Positions 1-5,188 of a stretch of 5,188 nucleotides of DNA are shown one piece after another. The stretch lies in contig JAJYAF010000199.1 of NCBI GenBank assembly GCA_021779655.1, positions 1 to 5,188 of the forward strand, in the 5' to 3' direction. Under the pieces are notes generated by a model. The model was not told the origin of the DNA. It worked only from the letters and a program-made list of their open reading frames with translations, and searched no databases. This stretch comes from Pseudomonadota bacterium. GTDB taxonomy: Bacteria > Pseudomonadota > Alphaproteobacteria > Acetobacterales > Acetobacteraceae. Numbering within the stretch: position 1 is the stretch's first letter; every line of letters begins with the position of its first letter. A program made the position numbers and the translations under genes.

Positions 1-2
1 TC

Positions 3-683
3 AGCCGGCGCTACCGTGCCGAGCTCGCTGATAACAACGCGGCTGTCGCCCAGGTCGCCGGCCTGCTGAAGCATGGGCGCGTCACGCTGCTTTATGCCGC
101 GCATGATAGTGCGCATAATCATGCGCTTGTCCTCGCCGCCTACCTGCGCGAGCGTTGGAACCGCGACGATGACGGCCGTCCCGATGCGAATGCGGAATTA
201 CCGGCGGAAACCGCTTCATTCGCATCACCCGCCTGTCTCGCTCATGAGGTGGACGGCCGCTACATGGGCTTCGCCCCCCGCGACGAACTCCTGCCGGCGC
301 TGAACGAACTCCTCGAAGCCGAACGCGCCGGCGCGCGGGTAACCCTGCGTACCGCCGCCGAAGCGCCGGACGATGTGAGACCTCTCATAATGGCAATCCA
401 CCGCGACGAGGCGCACTGGTGCGGGGTGCTGACCAAGGCCATCCGGCGTCTCGGCGGCACGCCCTCATCCAAGACGGGCGCGTTTCATGACAAGGCTCTG
501 GCGATCGACGATCTCGCGGCGCGGCTGGCGTTTCTCAATCGCGGCCAGGGTTGGGTCGCGCGCAAGCTCAAGGCGCTGCTTCCGACCATTCGCGACGACC
601 GGATTCATGCCGACCTTGGCGCAATGCTCGAATCCCACGAACAGAATATCGCACTCGTCGCGGCACGGATCGAGCCGCCTTGA
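3..683 (+). CDS. DUF488 (C-terminal part) fused to DUF6306-like helical domain, 5' partial
   Basis: The frame is open from the window edge to TGA at 681-683, giving 226 visible residues; the true start lies upstream. Residues 1-52 match the end of DUF488 proteins: RYRAEL, then NNAAVAQVAGLL, GRVTLLYAAHD and the Asn/His-rich AHNHALVL helix. Residues 53-86 are a polar, Asp/Pro/Ala-rich linker. From residue 87 comes a full-length domain of about 140 residues opening MGFAPRDELL, with ELLEAERAG, HRDEAHW, the segment FLNRGQGWV and a terminal ESHEQNIAL helix. I recognise this as the DUF6306 pattern. Its helices carrying Glu and His (E107, E136, H138, E213 in visible numbering) resemble ferritin-like four-helix proteins, which is inference. 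No function is established for either domain. An internal start at ATG 264, or GTG 249, could also release the second domain alone: GAGGTGGA at 246-253 lies about 10 bases before ATG 264. No stop or frameshift separates the halves. Confidence 0.75.
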   Translation, partial: SRRYRAELADNNAAVAQVAGLLKHGRVTLLYAAHDSAHNHALVLAAYLRERWNRDDDGRPDANAELPAETASFASPACLAHEVDGRYMGFAPRDELLPALNELLEAERAGARVTLRTAAEAPDDVRPLIMAIHRDEAHWCGVLTKAIRRLGGTPSSKTGAFHDKALAIDDLAARLAFLNRGQGWVARKLKALLPTIRDDRIHADLGAMLESHEQNIALVAARIEPP

Positions 684-690
684 GAGGCGG
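675..690. terminator. Possible convergent transcription terminator hairpin
   Basis: CCGCCT (675-680) and AGGCGG (685-690) form a perfect 6-bp GC-rich stem around a 4-base loop, TGAG, which contains the stop codon of the upstream plus-strand gene. It sits between convergent genes, where a bidirectional terminator would be expected. A weaker 5-bp inverted repeat, GACGC/GCGTC, follows at 704-719. Neither stem is followed by a T-run on either strand, so intrinsic termination is not well supported. Confidence 0.3.
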
Positions 691-736
691 ATGGCGCGCG
701 TGAGACGCATGACCGCGTCAACCTTAACCGATCGCG

Positions 737-1873
737 CTAAAGCCGGTCCAGCATGTCTGCGGTAATCTCGCTGATTCTGGTCGCGCCGGTCAGCGTCATT
801 GCCACCCGCATTTCCGCGGCGATAAGGGCGAGCATCTTCATAACCCCCGCCTTGCCGCCGGCGGCCAGGGCATAGACATAGGCGCGGCCCAGCAGCACGG
901 CCTCCGCCCCTAACGCCAGCATTCGCACAACATCCAGCCCGGAGCGTATGCCCGAATCGGCGAGAATGGCGAGCCTGCCCTTCACCGCGTCTACAATGCG
1001 CGGCAGGGCGCGGGCAGTGGAAAACACGCCATCAAGCTGGCGGCCGCCATGGTTGGAAACAACAACGCCGTCCGCGCCGAATTTCACTGCCTCGCGCGCG
1101 TCCTCGGCATCCAATATACCCTTGATAAGGATTTTGCCTTTCCAGAACTCACGGATCCATTGCGCATCCGCCCAGGCGATGGACGGATCGAAATTGCCGG
1201 CAATCCAGGCGATATAATCGTCGATTCCAACCGGCTTACCGAGATAGGCGGCGATATTGCCAAGGCTGTGCGGGCGGCCCATCAATCCGACATCCCATGC
1301 CCAGCCCGGATGGGCGAGTGCCTGGAAAAATCGTCTTGCCGGACCGCGCTGCCCGGCAAGCCCGGCATGGGCATCGCGATAACGCGCTCCGGGAACCGGC
1401 AGATCGACAGTGAAGACCAGGGTGGTGACGCCCGCCGCCCAGGCGCGCGCCAGCGCGTTTTTCATGAAGCCCCGGTCTTTCAAGACGTAAAGTTGGAACC
1501 AGATGGGCCGGTTCACCGCGCGCCCCACCTCCTCGATCGAACAGAGTGAAACGGTGGACAGCGTAAAAGGAACACCCGCGCGCTCGGCGGCGCGGGCGGC
1601 CTGCACCTCGCCTCGCCTTGCATACATACCGGCCATCCCCACCGGGGCGAGAGCCACGGGCATGGCCATGTCCTCGCCCAACACGGTCGTGTTCAATCTG
1701 CATTCCGCGACATTCTTCAATACGCGCTGGCGCAAGGCAATGTCAGCCAGATCCGCGACGTTGCGCCGCAGAGTGTGCTCCGCATAGGCACCGCCATCGG
1801 CATAGTGGAACAGGAAAGGAGGCAGCCGCCGCCGCGCCGCCTCGCGAAAATCCATGGGGGAAGCAATAATCAT
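737..1873 (-). CDS. lldD: L-lactate dehydrogenase (FMN-dependent, quinone-linked)
   Basis: The 378-residue product oxidises L-lactate to pyruvate on FMN and passes electrons to the membrane quinone pool. It is a member of the FMN-dependent alpha-hydroxyacid dehydrogenase family, a TIM barrel usually attached peripherally to the inner membrane. The start [13 protein letters not shown] and [13 protein letters not shown] match LldD closely. Expected active-site residues are present: Y24, Q127 and Y129 (QLYV), T155 and D157 (FTVD), R164 (GARYRD), K251 (IKGI), H275 and R278 (SNHGGRQLD), D306-R310 (DSGIR) and G329-R330. The stretch at 188-235 ([27 protein letters not shown]) is typical of LldD rather than glycolate oxidase. 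It lacks the roughly 18-residue C-terminal tail of E. coli LldD (396 residues), which is outside the catalytic core. The first ATG has AGGGAG 11 bases upstream, whereas Met7 has none. It lies 60 bp after the EthD gene, probably in one operon. Another L-2-hydroxy acid as substrate cannot be excluded. Confidence 0.93.
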   Translation of the reverse strand: MIIASPMDFREAARRRLPPFLFHYADGGAYAEHTLRRNVADLADIALRQRVLKNVAECRLNTTVLGEDMAMPVALAPVGMAGMYARRGEVQAARAAERAGVPFTLSTVSLCSIEEVGRAVNRPIWFQLYVLKDRGFMKNALARAWAAGVTTLVFTVDLPVPGARYRDAHAGLAGQRGPARRFFQALAHPGWAWDVGLMGRPHSLGNIAAYLGKPVGIDDYIAWIAGNFDPSIAWADAQWIREFWKGKILIKGILDAEDAREAVKFGADGVVVSNHGGRQLDGVFSTARALPRIVDAVKGRLAILADSGIRSGLDVVRMLALGAEAVLLGRAYVYALAAGGKAGVMKMLALIAAEMRVAMTLTGATRISEITADMLDRL

Positions 1874-1884
1874 GGCGAGATACG

Positions 1885-1890
1885 CTCCCT
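1885..1890 (-). promoter_or_regulatory. Ribosome binding site of lldD
   Basis: On the minus strand AGGGAG lies 11 bases before the ATG at 1873. The spacing is slightly long, but no comparable site precedes the second in-frame ATG (Met7), so it supports the first ATG as the start. Confidence 0.5.
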
Positions 1891-1933
1891 GTTCCCGTGC
1901 CTTAGCCTACGGAGCGGGCGGCAAGCTTGGCGT

Positions 1934-2245
1934 TCAACTCTTGACCTGGTTGAATTGCGAGACCGGCTGGATGTCGGTGAAATTCGGCACGTCCCCGAAC
2001 AACTCCCCGCCATGGGCGGCGGCGGCTTTTTGGAAAGCCTCAGCACTCTCGAATTCGAGAATTGCCATGACGGCATAGACAGGCGGCTTGCCATCCGGCC
2101 CGGCCTGGCCGGCAAGAACAGTGGTCTTGACAAGCCCCATTGGACCCCAAAGCTTTTTTGCCTGAGCGATGTGTTTGTTGAGATAATAATCGAAATCGAA
2201 GCGGCAATCCGGCTGGTAGGGATAGAGGACGGTAATGGCGATCAT
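1934..2245 (-). CDS. EthD family protein (dimeric alpha-beta barrel)
   Basis: This is a 103-residue cytosolic protein with no signal peptide or membrane segment. It has the EthD pattern: an N-terminal beta strand MIAITVLYP, then FDFDYYLNKHI (18-26) with the conserved Tyr pair and His25, a LWGPMGLVKTTV strand (32-43), YAVMAILEFESAEAFQKA (57-73), and a C-terminal GDVPNFTDIQPV (84-95). The length matches the family (about 100 residues). EthD proteins adopt a ferredoxin-like dimeric alpha-beta barrel fold. The founding member is needed for ethyl tert-butyl ether degradation, but its chemistry is not known, and most relatives are uncharacterised. The frame extends upstream to 2389, but the start at 2245 is chosen because GAGGGAG lies 6 bases before it and family homology begins there. 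It is upstream of lldD on the same strand with a 60-bp gap. A role in lactate or hydroxy-acid use is suggested only by position. Confidence 0.85.
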   Translation of the reverse strand: MIAITVLYPYQPDCRFDFDYYLNKHIAQAKKLWGPMGLVKTTVLAGQAGPDGKPPVYAVMAILEFESAEAFQKAAAAHGGELFGDVPNFTDIQPVSQFNQVKS

Positions 2246-2251
2246 GGTTTT

Positions 2252-2258
2252 CTCCCTC
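2252..2258 (-). promoter_or_regulatory. Ribosome binding site fixing the EthD start
   Basis: The minus-strand GAGGGAG is a strong Shine-Dalgarno match 6 bases before the ATG at 2245. It rules against the longer open frame that reaches back to 2389. Confidence 0.7.
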
Positions 2259-2329
2259 GGCACATCAAACGCGGCCCAACGAAATTTTGGCGGCGAACCG
2301 TGCGGCCTTAATACAGTACAATATACGAG

Positions 2330-2357
2330 TTGCGAAATGCCGGGAAATCGGTATTTT
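2330..2357 (+). promoter_or_regulatory. Candidate promoter for the crotonase-led cluster
   Basis: TTGCGA (2330-2335) and TATTTT (2352-2357) are separated by 16 bases. Each matches four of six positions of the sigma-70 consensus. The resulting leader would be about 145 bases long. The -10 hexamer overlaps the near-palindrome at 2352-2365, which would suit repressor control. This is a pattern match only. Confidence 0.2.
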
Positions 2358-2501
2358 CGGAAATAGCAGATGGGAGTATGCCGCAGCAAAGAATATTGAA
2401 GCCGGCCTCAACCGACGCGCCTGCTCATGCCTGACCCGTTTTCAGGACAGGGAGGTTTCGCCGATCGTTTTTTCTGAGGTACCGTAATTTATAAAAAATC
2501 T

Positions 2502-2505
2502 GGAG
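2502..2505 (+). promoter_or_regulatory. Ribosome binding site deciding the crotonase start
   Basis: GGAG lies 7 bases before the ATG at 2513 but only one base before the ATG at 2507. Spacing therefore favours 2513 as the start, shortening the protein by two residues. Confidence 0.6.
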
Positions 2506-2512
2506 AATGTCC

Positions 2513-3274
2513 ATGCGTATTGGTGAGGTCGAATTCGAAAAAAGGGGCCGTGTCGCTCTTATGACACTTGATCAACCCCACAAGCTCAATGCCCTGTCTA
2601 CGGGAATTCGCCAGGGCATCCGGGAGGGACTCAGTAAAATCGAGGCAGACGAAGACATTCGTGTCGGCATCATTACCGGAAATGGCGAAAAGGCGTTCTG
2701 TGCCGGTGCGGACATCAGCAATTTTCCCACTACGCCGGAACAGGTACGGAAATTTATTGCCGATGTTGTCCCTTTTCTTGAAGCTCCGGAACGTTGCTCG
2801 AAACCTTTGATCGCGGCAGTGAATGGCGTCGCCTATGGTGGCGGCTTTGAGCTTGCGATTGCTTGCGATTTTATTATTGCTTCGGATCACGCCAAATTCG
2901 GCGTGCCGGAAATTCAGCTCGGGCTTCTGCCTGGCTTCGCCGTCGTTCGGCTGCATGAAATCGTCGGCCGTCCCAAGGCAAAGGAAATGAGCATGCTTGG
3001 CGATCCGATCAGCGCCGAGGAGGCGCATCGCCTTGGTATCGCCCTGCGGGTGGTGCCTCATGCAAGCTTGATCGATGAGGCGATGCAGCTCGCTGAAAAA
3101 CTGGCCGCCAAGCCCCGGATAGCGGTAGAAATGGCGAAATCCTTCTACAACCGAGGCCTTGGCGGCGACGAAATGCGATACGCGGTGGATGCCTTTCCCT
3201 TCCTGTTCATGACTGACGACGTCAAGGAGGGCGTGGCGGCATTCCGCGAAAAGCGGAAACCAAAATTCCGCTGA
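2513..3274 (+). CDS. Enoyl-CoA hydratase/isomerase family protein (crotonase)
   Basis: The product is 253 residues, the usual crotonase length, and cytosolic. The family hydrates or isomerises unsaturated acyl-CoA thioesters in fatty acid, amino acid and aromatic or alicyclic acid breakdown. Visible motifs are LDQPHKLNAL (19-28), the oxyanion-hole segment AFCAGADI (61-68), and NGVAYGGGFELAIACDF (104-120), which supplies the second oxyanion glycine and Glu113. Glu133 in FGVPEIQLGLLPG matches the second catalytic Glu of classical hydratases. Having both Glu residues favours hydratase activity. The following segment is GFAVVRLHEIVG, not the usual GAGGTQRL form, so substrate or reaction may differ. 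The C-terminal part (DAFPFLFMTDDVKEGVAAFREKRKPKF) is typical. An in-frame ATG at 2507 also exists, but spacing from the Shine-Dalgarno favours 2513. An acyl-CoA synthetase gene follows 113 bp downstream on the same strand. The precise substrate is not readable. Confidence 0.9.
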   Translation: MRIGEVEFEKRGRVALMTLDQPHKLNALSTGIRQGIREGLSKIEADEDIRVGIITGNGEKAFCAGADISNFPTTPEQVRKFIADVVPFLEAPERCSKPLIAAVNGVAYGGGFELAIACDFIIASDHAKFGVPEIQLGLLPGFAVVRLHEIVGRPKAKEMSMLGDPISAEEAHRLGIALRVVPHASLIDEAMQLAEKLAAKPRIAVEMAKSFYNRGLGGDEMRYAVDAFPFLFMTDDVKEGVAAFREKRKPKFR

Positions 3275-3315
3275 AGGAGAAGCTTTCCAGGGTGCGAGAG
3301 AAAATGGCGCCCCTT

Positions 3316-3342
3316 TTGAAATGATTTGAAGCCTCATATGAT
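3316..3342 (+). promoter_or_regulatory. Candidate internal promoter before the acyl-CoA synthetase
   Basis: In the 113-base gap after the crotonase gene, TTGAAA (3316-3321) and TATGAT (3337-3342) each match five of six consensus positions. The spacer is only 15 bases, shorter than optimal. It would give a leader of about 40 bases before the GTG at 3388. No terminator is visible in the gap, so read-through from the crotonase is equally likely. Confidence 0.22.
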
Positions 3343-3375
3343 CCAAAGATAGGACTGGATTATTGGCAAAACCGC

Positions 3376-3379
3376 AGGA
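3376..3379 (+). promoter_or_regulatory. Ribosome binding site supporting the GTG start of the synthetase
   Basis: AGGA within GCAGGAA lies 8 bases before the GTG at 3388. It supports this non-ATG start, which also gives the N-terminal length expected for the family. Confidence 0.5.
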
Positions 3380-3387
3380 AATCGATT

Positions 3388-5046
3388 GTGGATACAACGG
3401 ATAACGTGGTCCCGCGGCGGGAAATACCGGGAGCCGCCGCGTTTCGTCGGCGTGGCTGGTGGGAGGGACGGCTGATCGTCGATTATGTAGACGACCATGC
3501 CCTGCGCATACCCGGCAAAATAGCGCTGGTCGATTCCCGTGGTGCGCTCACCTATGGGGAGATTCGCACGCGCACGCGCAACCTGGCGGCGGCCCTGCTG
3601 GAACTCGGTCTGCAACCGGGCGACGTGGTGGCGGTGCAGGCACCCAACTGGGCGGAGCTGGTGCTCGCCCACCTCGCTCTTGACCGCATTGGCATGATTT
3701 TCGTGCCGCTGCATGACGGGTTTCGTGAGCATGAAATGCGTCATTTGCTTGCTTTGGCCAAGGTGCGGGCCATCATCTACCCGCCTTCCTTTCGCGACTT
3801 CGATCATCGCGCGCTCCTCGCCCATATCCAGCCCGTGCTGCCGAACCTGCGCCACCACATCGTCCTCCGGGCGGAGCCCGAGGAAGGCGAACACAGTTTT
3901 GACGCCCTGGCCGGCGATGGCGGCTGGGAAGCGCGGCGTGGCCCGGATTTTCTCGAACGGCACCGCCCCTCCTCCTCCGACCCGCTGGAGGTTATGGTCT
4001 CCTCCGGCACCACGGCCCTGCCCCGCTGCAGTCTCTATTGTGACGATGCGACGCTGCATCTGATCCGCCATCAATATGGCCAGCAGAGCTGCCGCCTGAC
4101 CGAGCATGACGTGGCGATCTCGATCGCCCCGGCCGGCACCGGCGCCACCGGATATATCTTCCCCATTGTCGCGCCCTTGCTGTTCGGAGCAAAGAGCGTG
4201 CTGCTTGAACGCTGGGACGGTAACAATCCCGGATTTGCTCTCGACTTGATGGTCGAGCACGCCGCCACCTATGTGGTGCTGATTCCTACCCAGCTCGTCA
4301 AGCTGGTCTCCGCGCAGCGGGAACAACCCCGCCGTATTCCATCGCTACGCTTTATTTCCAATGCCGGCGCAAAGCTCGCCGATTCGGTGGCGGAAGAGGC
4401 CGAGCAGTTATTCAACTGCGTTATCCAGACCATATACGGCGCAACCGACGGCGGCGTTCCTGTTATGACTTCCACGGATGACCCGACACAGAAGCGGCGG
4501 ACGGCCGGCAAACTTCTTGAGGGAGCGGAGATGCGTCTGCTGCGCGATGACGGCAGTGACGCCGCGGCGGGAGAACCGGGCGAAGTGGTCTGGCGCGGTG
4601 CCAATGGCGGCTTCGGCTATCTCAACGATCCTGAGGGCACCGCCACGGTCTGGGACGAGGAAGGCTGGTACCATAGCGGCGATATGGGCATGCTCGATGC
4701 GGATGGATATCTCTTCATCGTCGGCCGAAAGAAGGATATGATCATTCGCGGCGGACGGAACATTAATCCGCGCGCGATCGAGGAGATGCTGCTGCGCCAT
4801 CCGGCGGTGCTTGACGTGGCGATTGTACCGCTCCCGGACACCACGCTTGGCGAAATCGTGGGCGCGGTCGTCGTTCCTGTTTCCGGCACCACGCCAACGC
4901 TTGCGGAGCTTAAGCAGTTTTTGCTCGATCAGGGAATGGCCGTCTGGTATCAGCCGGAACGGCTGCTGCTGCTCGATGATCTGCCTCGCAATGCCGGCGC
5001 CAAAATTGACAAGCATAAACTCGTCCAGAAATTCACTTCCGTATAA
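3388..5046 (+). CDS. Acyl-CoA synthetase / AMP-dependent ligase (ANL superfamily)
   Basis: The 552-residue cytosolic enzyme begins at GTG. It should activate a carboxylic acid with ATP to an acyl-adenylate and then form the CoA thioester. The N-terminus (RRRGWWEGRLIVDYV, 20-34; ALTYGEI, 53-59) resembles the EntE and cyclohexanecarboxylate-CoA ligase branch. The core motifs are in order: phosphate loop VSSGTTALPRCS (204-215), SNAGAKL (324-330), YGATDGG (350-356), WYHSGDMG (427-434), GRKKDMIIRGGRNINP (446-461), and the C-terminal hinge/lysine motif LPRNAGAKIDK (532-542) with Lys539. Several positions are off consensus. The loop has Arg213 and Cys214 where Lys-Gly is normal. Asp354 replaces the usual Glu of YGxTE. 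Ala538 replaces Gly before the catalytic Lys. The rest is intact, with no frameshift, so the gene is probably functional with altered specificity. A crotonase lies upstream and a CaiB-family gene 71 bp downstream, suggesting breakdown of an organic acid. The substrate is unknown. Confidence 0.9.
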   Translation: MDTTDNVVPRREIPGAAAFRRRGWWEGRLIVDYVDDHALRIPGKIALVDSRGALTYGEIRTRTRNLAAALLELGLQPGDVVAVQAPNWAELVLAHLALDRIGMIFVPLHDGFREHEMRHLLALAKVRAIIYPPSFRDFDHRALLAHIQPVLPNLRHHIVLRAEPEEGEHSFDALAGDGGWEARRGPDFLERHRPSSSDPLEVMVSSGTTALPRCSLYCDDATLHLIRHQYGQQSCRLTEHDVAISIAPAGTGATGYIFPIVAPLLFGAKSVLLERWDGNNPGFALDLMVEHAATYVVLIPTQLVKLVSAQREQPRRIPSLRFISNAGAKLADSVAEEAEQLFNCVIQTIYGATDGGVPVMTSTDDPTQKRRTAGKLLEGAEMRLLRDDGSDAAAGEPGEVVWRGANGGFGYLNDPEGTATVWDEEGWYHSGDMGMLDADGYLFIVGRKKDMIIRGGRNINPRAIEEMLLRHPAVLDVAIVPLPDTTLGEIVGAVVVPVSGTTPTLAELKQFLLDQGMAVWYQPERLLLLDDLPRNAGAKIDKHKLVQKFTSV

Positions 5047-5117
5047 ATCGGGCAGGAGCAAACATCCGGTGCGCATTTTTTTGAGGCGAACGACTTCTCT
5101 TGAAAGGTCCCTCTAAC

Positions 5118-5188
5118 GTGTCGGGTCCCCTTTCCGGCTTGCGTGTGCTGGATTTCAGTTGGTTGCTCCCCGGGCCGTTCTGCACCGG
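5118..5188 (+). CDS. CaiB/BaiF class III CoA-transferase or alpha-methylacyl-CoA racemase family, 3' partial
   Basis: Only the first 23 codons are inside the window. They encode VSGPLSGLRVLDFSWLLPGP followed by FCT, which matches the characteristic N-terminus of this family (GLRVLDxS, then PGPFCT). Members transfer CoA between acyl groups, or epimerise 2-methylacyl-CoA, in the cytosol. The LLPGPFCT form is seen in both the racemase and transferase branches, so the reaction is undecided. The start is taken as GTG at 5118, with AAAGG at 5103-5107 ten bases upstream. A TTG at 5100 in the same frame is a weaker option, and the frame is closed by TGA at 5082. The gene follows the acyl-CoA synthetase by 71 bases with no visible terminator, so it is probably co-transcribed. 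Confidence 0.8.
   Translation, partial: MSGPLSGLRVLDFSWLLPGPFCT

Larger units (their letters stand above)
2246..2512. promoter_or_regulatory. Divergent control region between EthD-lldD and the acyl-CoA cluster
   Basis: No credible gene lies in this stretch of about 267 bases. By hand count 2301-2500 is about 48% GC, clearly below the flanking genes. It holds an AT-rich block at 2309-2326, a 14-base near-palindrome TATTTTCGGAAATA at 2352-2365 (six of seven pairs plus a G-T), and an inverted repeat TGCCTGA/TCAGGACA at 2428-2449 with a single-base bulge. It must contain promoters for both divergent units. On the minus strand TATATT (2319-2324) is a good -10 match before EthD, but no convincing -35 precedes it. 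A regulator binding the palindromes is possible but unproven. Confidence 0.5.

Noticed and set aside
1049..1549. Plus-strand open frame of 166 codons opposite lldD
   Set aside because: It overlaps the active-site half of lldD on the other strand, and its product has no family pattern.
2246..2389. N-terminal extension of the EthD frame back to 2389
   Set aside because: The ATG at 2245 has a strong GAGGGAG six bases upstream, and family similarity starts there. The extension looks like untranslated leader.
2287..2487. Plus-strand 66-codon open frame in the divergent intergenic region
   Set aside because: It has no recognisable motif, no good ribosome binding site, and covers the region expected to hold promoters.
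2489..3397. Long minus-strand open frame of 302 codons opposite the crotonase gene
   Set aside because: It is antisense to a gene with clear catalytic motifs, has no recognisable domain, and its composition fits a shadow of a GC-rich coding strand.
3334..4326. Minus-strand open frame of 330 codons opposite the acyl-CoA synthetase
   Set aside because: The plus strand carries an intact ligase with all core motifs. The antisense product is rich in Arg, Gly, Gln and His without domain patterns.
4408..5076. Minus-strand open frame of 222 codons opposite the 3' half of the synthetase
   Set aside because: It is antisense to the A5-A10 motifs of the ligase and shows no recognisable protein family.
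5047..5117. T-run at 5076-5082 after the synthetase as a terminator
   Set aside because: GCGCATTTTTTT has no adequate stem in front of it, and the next gene follows closely on the same strand.

Overview
The window looks like a chromosomal segment of a GC-rich proteobacterium, most likely an alphaproteobacterium. This rests on high GC in third codon positions, on a DUF6306-type protein, and on the mix of FMN-dependent lactate dehydrogenase, EthD-family and acyl-CoA catabolism genes. The assignment is by eye and is not firm to genus. I see no insertion sequences, phage genes, tRNA, rRNA or CRISPR arrays.

Layout. (1) Positions 3-683, plus strand: the 3' part of a gene that reads in one uninterrupted frame from the C-terminal end of a DUF488 domain into a complete DUF6306-like helical domain. 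This is an apparent fusion, and its start lies outside the window. (2) Positions 684-736: a short convergent gap, with a perfect 6-bp hairpin around the stop codon of the fusion gene. (3) Positions 737-2245, minus strand: a two-gene unit. A 103-residue EthD-family protein is followed 60 bp later by a complete L-lactate dehydrogenase (LldD, FMN-dependent, quinone-linked). (4) Positions 2246-2512: an AT-rich divergent control region with imperfect palindromes and candidate promoters. (5) Positions 2513 to the window end, plus strand: a catabolic cluster of an enoyl-CoA hydratase/isomerase (crotonase), an ATP-dependent acyl-CoA synthetase with an off-consensus phosphate loop, and the first 23 codons of a class III CoA-transferase/alpha-methylacyl-CoA racemase family gene.

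How the genes may work together. The plus-strand cluster can load a carboxylic acid onto CoA (synthetase), transfer CoA or epimerise the acyl-CoA (CaiB/racemase family), and hydrate or isomerise an unsaturated acyl-CoA (crotonase). That is a typical peripheral pathway for an unusual carboxylic acid, and the substrate cannot be read from the sequence. The minus-strand unit oxidises L-lactate, or possibly another L-2-hydroxy acid, to the keto acid with electrons passed to the respiratory chain. The EthD partner's job is unknown. The two units share one intergenic control region, so they might be co-regulated, but this is only an inference.

Nothing here is clearly a new biological system. The most unusual points are the DUF488-DUF6306 fusion, the altered ATP-binding motifs of the acyl-CoA synthetase, and the pairing of EthD with LldD.
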